A stretch of DNA of 64,000 bases from Ramlibacter tataouinensis TTB310 (GTDB lineage Bacteria > Pseudomonadota > Gammaproteobacteria > Burkholderiales > Burkholderiaceae_C). The stretch lies in NCBI RefSeq assembly GCF_000215705.1, contig NC_015677.1, positions 3,298,001 through 3,362,000 of the forward strand. The letters run 5' to 3'. The translations under genes were made by a program, and so were the position numbers. Positions 10,505-19,517 of the stretch are shown piece by piece (position 1 is the first letter of the stretch; each line of letters begins with the position of its first letter). Under the pieces are notes generated by a model. The model saw only the letters and a program-made list of their open reading frames with translations, had not been told where the DNA came from and searched no databases.

Positions 10505-10953
10505 GGTGCTTCCTGTCGTGGAGGATATTCGTTCAAGCCCAGCCAGTACAGGTCCAGCGTCTTGACCATGTCCAGCAGCCGGTCGAACTCGACCGGCTTG
10601 ACCAGGAAGGAATTGACGCCCAGGGCGTAGGCGCGCTCCAGGTCGCGGCTTTCGCTGGAACTGGTGAGCACCACCACCACCAGCCCGCTGAACGCCGGAC
10701 GCCCGCGGATCCAGGCCAGCACCTCCAGGCCGGAGCGGCAGGGCAGCTTGAGGTCCAGCAGGACCAGGCGCGGCAAGGGGTGCAGCGAGCGGTCGGCGTA
10801 CGGGCCCTCGCCGGCCAGGTAGGCCACCGCGGCGTCGCCGTCGCCCACCACCGACAGCGGCGTGGTGATGCCGCTGCGGCGGAAGGCGCGGCGGATCAGC
10901 AGCACGTCGTCCGGATTGTCCTCGACCAGCAGGATGGCGGGCGCGCCGGTCAT
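10501..10953 (-). CDS. Single-domain response regulator, Rcp1-like
   Basis: A 150-residue receiver domain with no output domain. It has the acidic pair in LLVEDNPDD, the phospho-acceptor Asp in RLVLLDLKLP, Thr in VVLTSS and Lys in FLVKPVEFD. This variant resembles the Rcp1 regulators that accompany phytochrome and PAS kinases. The ATG overlaps the kinase stop (ATGA) and the end overlaps the hybrid kinase start. It is probably a phosphate shuttle between the CHASE3 kinase and the hybrid kinase (inference). Confidence 0.9.
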
Positions 10954-13133
10954 GCCGCGCCCCCCGGCGCCGCGGTCAGCTCGAACCAGAAGCGGCTGCC
11001 ACCGCCCGGCGCCGACAGCACGCCGCAGCGGCCGCCCATGCGCTCGCAGCCCTTGCGCACGATGGCCAGGCCGACGCCGGTGCCCGGGTAGGACTCCTGG
11101 CCGTGCAGGCGCTCGAACACGTGGAAGATGCGCTCCTGGTGCTCGGGCCTGACGCCGATGCCCTGGTCCTCCACCCAGGTGCGCACGCCGTCGCCCAGCC
11201 GCTCGGCGCGGATGCGCACCCGCGGCACGGCGCCGGGCGCCACGAACTTGACGGCATTGCCCACCAGGTTGGCCAGCACCTGCATCAGCACGGCGGGGTG
11301 GGCCATCACGGCCCGCAGCGGCTCCTGCACCGACACCACGGCGTGGCGCCGCTCGATCTCGGACGCCAGCTGGCCCAGCGCCTCGGCCACGGCGGTGGAC
11401 AGGTGGACTGGCCGCAGCCGCAGCTCCTCGCGCGCCAGCCGGCCGTAGTCCAGCAGGTCCTGGATCAGGCCCTCCATGCGCCGCGCGGCGGCGATGATGC
11501 GGTCCAGGTAGTCGCGGCCCTCGGGGTCCAGCCGCTCGCCGTAATCCTCGTGCACGGCCTGGGCGAAGCCCTGCAGCCCGCGCAGCGGCGCCCGCAGGTC
11601 GTGCGAGACGGTGTAGCTGAAGGCCTCCAGCTCCTGGTTGGCCTCGGACAGCTGGCGCGTGCGCTCGGCCACCCGCTGCTCCAGCTGGGTGTTCAGCCGC
11701 TGCACCTCGCGCTGCGCGGCCTTGAGCTCGGTCACCTCGGCGGACACGCCGCACACGGCATAGAGGGTGCCGTCGGCCTCGCGCAGCGGGAACTTGCTGG
11801 TCAGGTAGGTGCGGCTGCGCCCGGCGATCACCACCACCTCCTCGGTGACCACGGTCTCGCCGGATTCGAGCACCTGCCGGTCGATCTCGCGCAGGCGCTG
11901 CGCCACCACGGGGCCGAAGACATGCACGTCGTCGGTGCCCTCGGCCTCCTCGGGGGTCAGGTGCACCAGCGAACGCCAGGCCCGGTTGGTCAGGAAGTAG
12001 CGGCCCTGCAGGTCCTTGGCATAGACCAGCGCGTTGGCGCCCTCGATGATGGCCTGGGTCAGCGCCTGGCTGCGGCGCAGCGCGTCCTCCGCCTCCTTGC
12101 GCTCGGTGATCTCGTAGCGGATGGAGACGTAGCGCTCGGGCAGGCCGTGGGCATCCAGCAGCGGCACGATGGTGGTGTCCATCCAGTAGAGGCTGCCGTC
12201 CTTGCGGCGGTTGTGGATCTCGCCATGCCAGGTGCGGCCTTCGGCGATGGTGGCGTACAGGTCGTCGAAGAAGCGTCCGGGGTGGGCGCCGCTGTTGACC
12301 AGGCGGTGGTTGCGGCCCAGCAGTTCGTCCCGGCCGTAACCCGACACCTCGCAGAACTTGTCGTTGACGTAGGTGATGGTGCCCTGGGCATCGGTTACCG
12401 CGACCACGGCGGCCTGGTCCAGCGCGTACTTCTGGAAGGCGAGCTCGCGGTTGCTCTGTTCGGCGGCGACCAGGCTGCTTCGCAGCGAGCGCTCACTGGC
12501 GCGCACCTTCCGGCCGGCGCGGCGCGCCGTGACGAAGGCCGTGGCCAGCAAGGCCAGCACCAGCCCGGTGGTGAGCACCGCGAAGGTGGCGCTGCGCCGG
12601 CTGGCGGCCTTCACCTCGGCCATGCGCAGCGCCAGCAGCCGCTGCTCCTCGGCCTTCATCAGGGCCAGTTCGGCGCGGGCCGCGTCCATCACCTGCTTGC
12701 CGCGGCCGGAGTTCACCACCTGCAGCGCCCCGTCGATGTCGCCCGACCGGCGCCGCCGCACCGCTTCCTGGCTCACCGCGACCCGCCGCGCGGCTAGCGT
12801 GCGCAGCGTGGCGACGCGTTCCTGCTGCAGCAGGTTGTCCGCGGTGAGCGCCTGCGCGCTGGCTATGCGCGCCTCCAGCTGCGCGCTCGCCTCCAGGTAA
12901 GGCTGCAGGTAGGGCTCCTGCCCGGTCAGCAGGTAGCCGCGCTGGCCGGTCTCCACGTCCTTGAGCACCGACAGCACCTCTTCCAGCGCGGCCTGCACCT
13001 GGTGGGTGTGCGCCACCCGGGCGGTCGCCCGCGCCACGCCTTGCGTGTTCCAGTAGGCGCCGGCGCCGGTGGCCAGCACCGCCGCCGCAGCAAGTACCAG
13101 GGACAGCCCGAGGGGCGAGCGAAGGCCAGCCAT
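10950..13133 (-). CDS. CHASE3-PAS-PAS sensor histidine kinase
   Basis: A 727-residue membrane kinase. A transmembrane helix at about 8-28, a CHASE3 periplasmic domain (DVETGQRGYLLTG, about 60-70) and a second helix at about 185-205 are followed by two PAS domains (about 240-365 and 370-485). Next come a coiled linker, a HisKA domain with the phospho-His in FSYTVSHDLRAPLR, and HATPase_c (NLVGNAVKF, DQGIGVR, GTGVGLAIV). The layout matches phytochrome-like and CHASE3 kinases that lack a chromophore. The ligand is unknown. It heads a three-gene operon with two downstream phosphorelay proteins. Confidence 0.9.
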   Translation of the reverse strand: MAGLRSPLGLSLVLAAAAVLATGAGAYWNTQGVARATARVAHTHQVQAALEEVLSVLKDVETGQRGYLLTGQEPYLQPYLEASAQLEARIASAQALTADNLLQQERVATLRTLAARRVAVSQEAVRRRRSGDIDGALQVVNSGRGKQVMDAARAELALMKAEEQRLLALRMAEVKAASRRSATFAVLTTGLVLALLATAFVTARRAGRKVRASERSLRSSLVAAEQSNRELAFQKYALDQAAVVAVTDAQGTITYVNDKFCEVSGYGRDELLGRNHRLVNSGAHPGRFFDDLYATIAEGRTWHGEIHNRRKDGSLYWMDTTIVPLLDAHGLPERYVSIRYEITERKEAEDALRRSQALTQAIIEGANALVYAKDLQGRYFLTNRAWRSLVHLTPEEAEGTDDVHVFGPVVAQRLREIDRQVLESGETVVTEEVVVIAGRSRTYLTSKFPLREADGTLYAVCGVSAEVTELKAAQREVQRLNTQLEQRVAERTRQLSEANQELEAFSYTVSHDLRAPLRGLQGFAQAVHEDYGERLDPEGRDYLDRIIAAARRMEGLIQDLLDYGRLAREELRLRPVHLSTAVAEALGQLASEIERRHAVVSVQEPLRAVMAHPAVLMQVLANLVGNAVKFVAPGAVPRVRIRAERLGDGVRTWVEDQGIGVRPEHQERIFHVFERLHGQESYPGTGVGLAIVRKGCERMGGRCGVLSAPGGGSRFWFELTAAPGGAA

Positions 13134-13266
13134 TCCAATCAGTGGTTGATGTGTGACGTGCCGCGGATGGCGCGGCAGTGGGACCAGTATGAAGCCGTTC
13201 CAGCCCAGCAGTGTAGGACGGCTTCCCTGGGGCAGGTGCGGTGTCCGCCGCGCCGGCAGGGGGCCC

Positions 13267-14103
13267 TCAGGCCGTCAGGATCCAGCCTTCCAGCGGGTCC
13301 AGCGCCTCGGGCAGCCCCCAGCGCGGCGCGCCCTGCCGCTGCGCCCAGGCCGCCTGCACCAGGCACAGCACGGCGTCGAGCCGGTCGCCGCTGCCGTCCG
13401 CCGCCAGCGCGTCGCGCTGGGCGTTGCTCAGCTTGAGCCTCAGGCCCAGGCGCGTCTGGCCGTTCTCCAGCGCGGTGACCAGGTCCTTGCGGGCGATCAG
13501 CCGCTCGGGCGTGTGCTTGGCCTTGTCGTCGTTCTTGTAGCTGCGCCGGCCGATCAGCTCGCGCGCCAGCAGCCCGGGGTAGGCCTCCAGCGCGACGCGG
13601 CGCGGGTCGCCTTCGTGCAGCCCCGGGAAGTGCACGCCGGCGCGCAGCAGCGGCGGCACCGCCGCGTGCAGCATGTAGGCCACCGGTGGATTGACCCACT
13701 TCATCGACGGGCTGGAGCCGGCACGCTTGTCGAAGGCGCGGTGCGCGAACTTGGCGCCGGCCGGCCGCACAGCGCAGAACGCGGCGAAGGTGTCGCGGAT
13801 CTCGCTTCGGGACAGGCGCGCGTAGTGCTCGATGCAGGCGCGCCACTCGCGCGGCCATCCCAGGTGCTCGACCAGCTCGCGCGGCAGGCCGAAGGGGACG
13901 TCGAAGCCGCCGAGCCAGTGCCCCGGCGCGGCGGCCCAGCCGGCAAAGGCCTCCAGGGTGTCCAGCGTCTCGATGCGCTCGAGCAGCACGCGGCCCGGGT
14001 CCTGGCGGCCCCAGGCCAGCACGATGGGCTTGCGCCGGCTGGGGCTGCTGGAGAAGTCGCAGCCGACCAGCGGCAGCGGAGCGTCCGCGGCCACCGCGTT
14101 CAT
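13267..14103 (-). CDS. DUF429 protein, predicted RNase H-fold nuclease
   Basis: A 278-residue protein of the DUF429 group. The N-terminal strand VGCDFSSSPSRRK carries an Asp in the RNase H-like position, and GGFDVPFGLPRELVEHLGWP is the second conserved block. Later blocks include VNPPVAYML, ALEAYPGLLAREL and GDRLDAVLCLVQA. The fold prediction comes from family knowledge; no function is established. The ATG overlaps the stop of the EamA transporter gene by ATGA, so the two are coupled, although no functional link is obvious. Confidence 0.8.
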   Translation of the reverse strand: MNAVAADAPLPLVGCDFSSSPSRRKPIVLAWGRQDPGRVLLERIETLDTLEAFAGWAAAPGHWLGGFDVPFGLPRELVEHLGWPREWRACIEHYARLSRSEIRDTFAAFCAVRPAGAKFAHRAFDKRAGSSPSMKWVNPPVAYMLHAAVPPLLRAGVHFPGLHEGDPRRVALEAYPGLLARELIGRRSYKNDDKAKHTPERLIARKDLVTALENGQTRLGLRLKLSNAQRDALAADGSGDRLDAVLCLVQAAWAQRQGAPRWGLPEALDPLEGWILTA

Positions 14104-14981
14104 CCCAGCGCCAGCGCCATCACGCCGGTGGCGATGAAGGCCGCTCCCAGCAGGCGCGGCAGCCGGTCGCCCTCGCCCAGCAGCTGGCCGCCGAGCAGGG
14201 CGGCGAACAGCATGGAGATCTCGCGCGCCGGCGCCACGTGCGACAGCGGTGCCACCTGCATCGCGTACAGCACCAGCACGTACGACACCGGGCTGACGAT
14301 GCCGACGAACAGCGCGTAGCGCCGCTGGGCGCGCCACAGGCGGGCGGCCGCGGGCAGGTCGCGCAGCACGGCCGGCGCCAGCACCGCCAGGCGCAGCAGG
14401 TTGCCCATGTAGTCGACCAGGATGGGCGACATCAGCAGGAACTTGACGGCGTAGCCGTCGACCACCGTGTAGCCCGCGATGAAGGCGCCGCTGGCCACGC
14501 CGTAGGCGATGCCCTTGCGCACCCGTTCGCGCTGCTGCCCGTCGTGCGCGCGGCGCCACAGGCCGGGGCCGCCGGCGATCAGGAACACGCCGACCACCAC
14601 GCCGGCGATGCCGACAGCGCCCAGCGCCGACAGCTGCTCGCCCAGCAGCAGCACCGCCGCCAGCGACGACAGCAGCGGCCCCGAGCCGCGGGCCAGCGGG
14701 TACACGACGGTGAGGTCGGCCTGGCGGTAGCCCCGCAGCAGGATCAGGTAGTAGGCGGTGTGCAGCAGCGCGCTGATGGCGATGAAGCCCCATTCGGTCC
14801 AGCCCCAGCCCGGCACCTGCCGCACGCCCAGCCACAGGCCCAGCGGGGCCCAGAACACCATCAGGACAACGGCGGTGAAAGCCGCGAAGCGCCCGTCGCC
14901 GCCGGCCTTCTTGGCCGCGATGTTCCAGCTGGCGTGGATCAGGCCGGCCAGGACGACCAGGGCGAAGGCGCCGGCCGGCAC
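14100..14981 (-). CDS. EamA/DMT-superfamily transporter
   Basis: A 293-residue protein with about ten hydrophobic segments arranged as two EamA repeats. SGPLLSSLAAVLLLGEQLS in the first half and REISMLFAALLGGQLLGEGD in the second are the paired helix-4/5 signatures of drug/metabolite transporters. The N-terminus ALVVLAGLIHASWNIAAKK is typical of the subgroup that exports or imports small metabolites. The substrate is unknown. It is coupled to the DUF429 gene. A second, distinct member lies at 47942-48781. Confidence 0.87.
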   Translation of the reverse strand: MPAGAFALVVLAGLIHASWNIAAKKAGGDGRFAAFTAVVLMVFWAPLGLWLGVRQVPGWGWTEWGFIAISALLHTAYYLILLRGYRQADLTVVYPLARGSGPLLSSLAAVLLLGEQLSALGAVGIAGVVVGVFLIAGGPGLWRRAHDGQQRERVRKGIAYGVASGAFIAGYTVVDGYAVKFLLMSPILVDYMGNLLRLAVLAPAVLRDLPAAARLWRAQRRYALFVGIVSPVSYVLVLYAMQVAPLSHVAPAREISMLFAALLGGQLLGEGDRLPRLLGAAFIATGVMALALG

Positions 14982-14999
14982 GTCAGGCGCGCCGGCCTC

Positions 15000-15422
15000 T
15001 CATGCGCGGCCGCAGATGGCGGCGGTGGCCATCAGGTCCTCCAGCAGCGCCAGCGACACCTTGCCGGAGACGGCGTAGGGGTCGAGCTCGGGCTTCTCGG
15101 AGTACTTCAGCAGGAGGGAGTGGTTCAGCTTGTTCAGGTTGACCTGACCCATGGTCCAGCCGCCGAAGCGGCGCTCGAAGATCTCTTCGTAGTGCAGCAG
15201 CGCCACGTCCTTGTGGCGCGCATCCTTCTGGATGTGGCCGAACAGCTCGGACACCTGCATGCGGCCGCCCTCGATGGCCTGCAGGAAGATGCCGCCGCCG
15301 TAGCACAGGATGCCGGTGATGCCGCTGACGGGATTGTGCTGGCGCGACTGCGCCAGGATGGACTCGATCGCCTCGGGGCTGGGGTCGACGGAGCGGCTGG
15401 CGTAGAGGAGGCGGACCAACAT
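15000..15422 (-). CDS. Short BLUF-domain blue-light photoreceptor
   Basis: A 140-residue stand-alone BLUF protein that binds FAD. The photocycle residues are visible: Tyr7 in RLLYAS, Asn30 in HNPVSGITGIL, Gln48 in IFLQAIEG, and the Trp89/Met91 pair in FGGWTMG. There is no attached effector domain, so it must signal through a partner protein. Its closest neighbours are folE (12 bases upstream on the same strand) and the EamA gene. I start at the ATG at 15422; upstream codons are in the folE tail. Confidence 0.9.
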   Translation of the reverse strand: MLVRLLYASRSVDPSPEAIESILAQSRQHNPVSGITGILCYGGGIFLQAIEGGRMQVSELFGHIQKDARHKDVALLHYEEIFERRFGGWTMGQVNLNKLNHSLLLKYSEKPELDPYAVSGKVSLALLEDLMATAAICGRA

Positions 15423-15433
15423 GGCGTGCGTGC

Positions 15434-16150
15434 TCAGTTCTTCGGGATCAGGGCCAGGAATTCGCGGCGCAGCGCGGAGTCCTTGAGGAACACGCCGCGC
15501 ATGACGGAGTTGATCATCTTGCTGTCCATGTCCTTCACGCCGCGCCAGGCCATGCAGTAGTGGGTGGCCTCCATCACGATGGCCAGGCCGTCGGGCTGCG
15601 TCTTCTCCATGATCAGGTCGGCCAGCTGCACCACGGCTTCTTCCTGGATCTGCGGGCGGCCCATCACCCACTCGGCCAGGCGCGCGTACTTGGACAGGCC
15701 GATCACGTTGGTGTGCTCGTTGGGCATGACGCCGATCCAGACCTTGCCGATCACCGGGCAGAAGTGGTGGCTGCAGGCCGAGCGCACGGTGATCGGGCCC
15801 ACGATCATCAGCTCGTTGAGGTGCTCGGCGTTGGGGAACTCGGTGATGCTGGGCGGCTTGACGTAGCGGCCCTTGAACACCTCGTTGAGGTACATCTTGG
15901 CCACGCGGCGCGCCGTGTCGCCGGTGTTGTGGTCGCTCTGGGTGTCGATCACCAGGCTGTCGAGCACGCCCTGCATCTTGGTCTCAACCTCGTCCAGCAG
16001 CGCCTCGAGCTCGCCGGGCTGCACGAAGTCGGCGATGTTGTCGTTGGCGTGGAAGCGCTTGCGGGCGGCGCGGATGCGCTCGCGGATCTTCACCGACACG
16101 GGCGTGCCAGCGTCGGCGTCGGCGGCGGTCATGGGCGGGTCGGCTTTCAT
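15434..16150 (-). CDS. folE: GTP cyclohydrolase I
   Basis: A 238-residue enzyme that converts GTP to dihydroneopterin triphosphate, the first step of folate synthesis. The zinc site is present: Cys and His in CSHHFCP and the second Cys in THYCMAWRG. SDHNTGDTARRVAKMY and GLSKYARLAEW are also conserved. The start is uncertain: ATGs at 16171, 16156, 16150 and 16132 are in frame and none has a good ribosome site; conservation begins only after residue 15. A nudB-type gene for the next folate step lies at 21459, in a different operon. Confidence 0.9.
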   Translation of the reverse strand: MKADPPMTAADADAGTPVSVKIRERIRAARKRFHANDNIADFVQPGELEALLDEVETKMQGVLDSLVIDTQSDHNTGDTARRVAKMYLNEVFKGRYVKPPSITEFPNAEHLNELMIVGPITVRSACSHHFCPVIGKVWIGVMPNEHTNVIGLSKYARLAEWVMGRPQIQEEAVVQLADLIMEKTQPDGLAIVMEATHYCMAWRGVKDMDSKMINSVMRGVFLKDSALRREFLALIPKN

Positions 16151-16237
16151 GAGCATGCCGCATGCTAACACCGGGCGTTCCCCTGCCGTGTCATGAAGGT
16201 TTTTGGCCTCGGGCCGGCACCAATACTTGTCCCGCAG

Positions 16238-18010
16238 CTACAGATTCAGGAGCGATTCCAGGTCCTGCAGCGTGTTGGCCTCGTGCAGCGGCTTGTCGTG
16301 GCGGATGCGCAGCATGCGGGGAAAGCGCACCGCGATGCCGCTCTTGTGGCGCGGGCTGCGGTTGATGCCCTCGAAGCCCAGCTCGAACACCAGGGTGGGC
16401 CGGACGCTGCGCACCGGGCCGAACTTCTCGAGCGTGGTGCGGCGGATGACGGCGTCGACCTGGCGGAACTCCTCGTCGGTCAGCCCCGAGTAGGCCTTGG
16501 CGAAGGCGACCAGTTTCAGGGCCCCCACGCTCCCCGCTTCGCGTGGTTCGCTGCCCCCCGGGGGGGCCTTCGCGCCTTGGGGCGGCCCGGCGGCGCTCAT
16601 CGCGGCAATCGCCGCATCGGCCTCGGCCTGGCCCTCGGGCTCGCGGCTCCACACGGCGAAGGTGTAGTCGGTGTAGACCGAGGCGCGCCGCCCGTGGCCG
16701 GCCTGCGCGTACACCAGCACGCAGTCGATGGTCATGGGATCGATCTTCCACTTCCACCACAGGCCGTCGGCCTTGGTTCGGCCGGTGCCGTAGGCGGCGT
16801 CCAGGCGCTTGAGCATGAAGCCCTCCACGCCGCGCTCGCGCGACTGGCGGCGGCGCTCGGCGTATTCCAGCCAGGAGGACGCGTGCTCGATCGGCGACAG
16901 CTTGAACGGGGTGCCGTCCAGCAGGGCCTCCAGCCGCGCGCGGCGCTCGCGCTGCGGCACGGCGCGGATGTCCTGGCCACCCTGCTCCAGCAGGTCGTAG
17001 GCCATGAAGGTGACCGGCGCCTCCTGCAGCACCTTCTTGGTCAGGGTCTTGCGGCCGATGCGCTGCTGCAGCAGCGAGAACGGCGCCGGCCGGCCGATCA
17101 CCGTGCCGGGCGGCTCCACCGGCTCGTCCTTCCACACCATGATCTCGCCATCGAGCACCGTGCCGTCGGGCAGCGGCTGGGCCATCGCCACGATCTCGGG
17201 GAAGCGGTCCGTCACCAGCTCCTCGCCGCGCGACCAGAGCCACACGGCGCCGCCGCGCTTGACGATCTGGCCGCGGATGCCGTCGTACTTCCACTCCACC
17301 TGCCAGTCGGCCACCGGCCCGAGCTTGGCCTGGAACACCTCGGCCGGCGCGTCCAGCTGGTGCGCCAGGAAGAAGGGGTAGGGCTGGCCCTCGTCGCGCA
17401 GCTGCGCCGCGCCCTCCTCGGCCTGGGCGATCAGCGCCAGCAGCCGTTCGGCCGAGGGCTGGGCCCGGCCGTCGGTGTAGCCCATCATGCGCTGGGCCAC
17501 CTGCTTGGCGTCCACGCCGCCATGGGCCGCCAGCGCCCGCTGCACCAGCAGCTTGCTCACGCCCACGCGGAAGCCGCCGCCCACCAGCTTGGTCAGCAGG
17601 AAGCGTCCCTGCGTGTCGAGCTCGGCCCAGTAGCCGCGCACGCGCTGGGCGATCTCCTGCGGCGGCAGGCCGCGCAGGGGCAGCAGCCGCTGCTCCACCC
17701 AGTCGGCCAGGCCCAGGTCCGAGGTTTCGCCGCCGCGCGGCAGCACATGGGCGATGGTCTCGGCCAGGTCGCCCACGGCCTGGTAGCACTCGTCGAACAG
17801 CCAGGGGGCTATGCGTGCCTCCTGGCAGGCCAGCTCGGCCAGCACGGCCATGGGCGCGACCTGGCGCGGCTTGCCGCCCGCCAGGAAGTACACGGCCCAG
17901 GCCGCGTCGCGCGGCGCCGCCTGCGCGAAGTAGCGCTGCAGGGCCTCGACCTTGGCGTTGGTCGAGGTGGTGGCGTCCAGCTCGGCGAACAGGCGCGAGA
18001 ACAGCTTCAT
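16238..18010 (-). CDS. ATP-dependent DNA ligase (ligase-associated DNA-damage cluster)
   Basis: A 590-residue ligase that uses ATP to seal nicks, alongside the housekeeping NAD ligase. It has an N-terminal helical DNA-binding domain (about 1-210), the adenylation lysine K241 in EWKYDG, the motifs VLDGEIMVW and GVEGFMLKR, and a motif V region LWWKWKIDP. An OB-fold domain ends the protein. Residues about 473-497 (PPQGAKAPPGG and neighbours) are encoded by a GC-rich palindromic repeat and look like an in-frame insertion. The ATG overlaps the DUF2269 stop. It works with the exonuclease at 18483 and the helicase at 1-485 (family knowledge). Confidence 0.92.
   Translation of the reverse strand: MKLFSRLFAELDATTSTNAKVEALQRYFAQAAPRDAAWAVYFLAGGKPRQVAPMAVLAELACQEARIAPWLFDECYQAVGDLAETIAHVLPRGGETSDLGLADWVEQRLLPLRGLPPQEIAQRVRGYWAELDTQGRFLLTKLVGGGFRVGVSKLLVQRALAAHGGVDAKQVAQRMMGYTDGRAQPSAERLLALIAQAEEGAAQLRDEGQPYPFFLAHQLDAPAEVFQAKLGPVADWQVEWKYDGIRGQIVKRGGAVWLWSRGEELVTDRFPEIVAMAQPLPDGTVLDGEIMVWKDEPVEPPGTVIGRPAPFSLLQQRIGRKTLTKKVLQEAPVTFMAYDLLEQGGQDIRAVPQRERRARLEALLDGTPFKLSPIEHASSWLEYAERRRQSRERGVEGFMLKRLDAAYGTGRTKADGLWWKWKIDPMTIDCVLVYAQAGHGRRASVYTDYTFAVWSREPEGQAEADAAIAAMSAAGPPQGAKAPPGGSEPREAGSVGALKLVAFAKAYSGLTDEEFRQVDAVIRRTTLEKFGPVRSVRPTLVFELGFEGINRSPRHKSGIAVRFPRMLRIRHDKPLHEANTLQDLESLLNL
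16521..16593. repeat. GC-rich palindromic (REP-like) element inside the DNA ligase gene
   Basis: Two perfect inverted repeats lie in 73 bases: CCACGC (16525-16530) with GCGTGG (16541-16546), and GCCCCCC (16553-16559) with GGGGGGC (16561-16567). A GGCC pair flanks the right part. I recognise this composition from intergenic repeats that are abundant in Comamonadaceae genomes. Here it is read in frame by the ligase as about 25 Pro/Gly/Ala-rich residues. It interrupts the region between the OB-fold strands. No second copy was found in this window. Confidence 0.65.
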
Positions 18011-18486
18011 AGAAAAAAACCGCGTCCCAGCATCAGCGCGAACAGCACCAGCACGCCGGCAAAGGCCGGCCAGCCGAGCAGGAACCAGATGCGGAACTGC
18101 CGGTGGAAACGCGCGTCCAGCGCCTGCACCGAGGGCGCGGCCCGCGCGCCGTCGCGCAGCTGGATCTGCAGCCACACCACCGGCAGCCAGCACAGGCCCA
18201 CGAACACGTAGGTGGCGGCCACCCAGGCGATCCAGGGGCTGCGCCAGCTGCCGCCCGCCAGGTGCCACAGCAGCGCACCGGTGACCGGCTGGATCGCCGC
18301 CCAGACCGCTGTGAAGACGGTGTCGGCCACCACCGTGAGCGTCAGCACGCCGCGCAGCAGGCCGATGTCCTGGTGGCGCAGCGCCATGCGATAACCGAAC
18401 CAGGCAAAGAAGGCGATGCCCAGGCCGGTGCCGAACAGGATGGCCGAGCCGATCAGGTGCAGGTACTTGAGGGCCAGGTAGGTCAT
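18007..18486 (-). CDS. DUF2269 integral membrane protein
   Basis: A 159-residue protein with four hydrophobic segments (about 5-30, 45-65, 80-105 and 135-157). The opening YLALKYLHLIGSAILFGTGLG is characteristic of the DUF2269 family, which has no known function. It overlaps both neighbours by ATGA: the exonuclease before it and the DNA ligase after it. It is therefore translated between two DNA-repair enzymes although it looks unrelated to DNA. A conserved role in that module is possible but unproved. Confidence 0.83.
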   Translation of the reverse strand: MTYLALKYLHLIGSAILFGTGLGIAFFAWFGYRMALRHQDIGLLRGVLTLTVVADTVFTAVWAAIQPVTGALLWHLAGGSWRSPWIAWVAATYVFVGLCWLPVVWLQIQLRDGARAAPSVQALDARFHRQFRIWFLLGWPAFAGVLVLFALMLGRGFFL

Positions 18487-19517
18487 GCACCCTCCCCCGC
18501 CGGCTCGGTGTCGGCCTCGATCCGGTCGTCGCCGTACTCGGTCTGGAACGCCTGCGCCTGCAGGCCCTGCTCGGCCAGGTAGCGCACCATCACCGGCACG
18601 CTGCCATGGGTGACGATGACGCGCTGCGCACCGGTGGCGCCGATCGCGTCCAGCAGGCCCGGCCAGTCGGCATGGTCGGACAGCACGAAGCCGCGGTCGT
18701 AGCCGCCGCGCCGGCGCGCGCCGCGCAGCTGCATCCAGCCGCTGGCGAAGGCGGTGCTGCATTCCCCGAAGCGGCGCAGCCAGGTGCTGGCCGTCGCGCT
18801 GGGCGGGCACAGCACCAGGCAGCGCCGCAGCTCGGCCTTGTCGGCCACCTCGCTGACCAGGCGCGTGGGCGGCAGCTCCACCCCGGCGGCCCGGTAGGCG
18901 CGGTTGAGCGGTTCCACCGCGCCGTGCACGATGATCGAACCGATGGACGGGTCCACGCCGCTGAGGATGCGCTGCGCCTTGCCGAAGCTGTAGCAGGCCA
19001 GCACGCTGGCGCGGCCCACCGCTGCATTGGCCGCCCACCAGGCGTTGACGTCGGCGAAGAGCTCCTCGTCCGGGCACCAGCGGTAGATCGGCAGGCCGAA
19101 GGTCGATTCGGTGATGAAGACGTCGCAGCGCACCGGCTCGAACGGCGCGCAGGTGCGGTCGGGCGCCACCTTGTAGTCGCCGCTGGCCACCCAGACCCGG
19201 CCGCCGTGCTCCAGCCGCACCTGGGCCGATCCCAGCACGTGGCCGGCCGGGTGCAGCGACACCGTGACGCCGTGGTGCGTGATGCGCTCGCCGTACGGCA
19301 GGGTCATCAGGTCGATCTCGCCCAGCCGCGCGCGCAGCACGCCCTCGGCCGGCGCCGCTGCCAGGTAGCGGCCGTGGCCGACGCGCGCATGGTCGGCATG
19401 GGCGTGCGTGACGACGGCGCGCGGCACCGGCCGCCAGGGGTCGATGTAGAAGTCGCCCGGCGGGCAGTACAGCCCCTCGGGCCTTTGCACCACCAGGTCC
19501 TGCGCGGCCGCCGTCAC
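18483..19517 (-). CDS. Ligase-associated DNA-damage-response exonuclease (MBL / beta-CASP fold)
   Basis: A 344-residue metallo-beta-lactamase-fold nuclease. The metal site THAHADH appears at about residue 35, with HPAGHVLGSAQV, SGDYK and ITESTFG after it. SDHADWPGLL and THGS near the C-terminus match the beta-CASP motifs. The family was once named mRNA 3'-end processing factor and is found beside ATP-dependent ligases. The start is a GTG at 19517 that overlaps the clsB stop (GTGA). It is two overlapping genes upstream of the ligase on the same transcript. Confidence 0.9.
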   Translation of the reverse strand: MTAAAQDLVVQRPEGLYCPPGDFYIDPWRPVPRAVVTHAHADHARVGHGRYLAAAPAEGVLRARLGEIDLMTLPYGERITHHGVTVSLHPAGHVLGSAQVRLEHGGRVWVASGDYKVAPDRTCAPFEPVRCDVFITESTFGLPIYRWCPDEELFADVNAWWAANAAVGRASVLACYSFGKAQRILSGVDPSIGSIIVHGAVEPLNRAYRAAGVELPPTRLVSEVADKAELRRCLVLCPPSATASTWLRRFGECSTAFASGWMQLRGARRRGGYDRGFVLSDHADWPGLLDAIGATGAQRVIVTHGSVPVMVRYLAEQGLQAQAFQTEYGDDRIEADTEPAGEGA

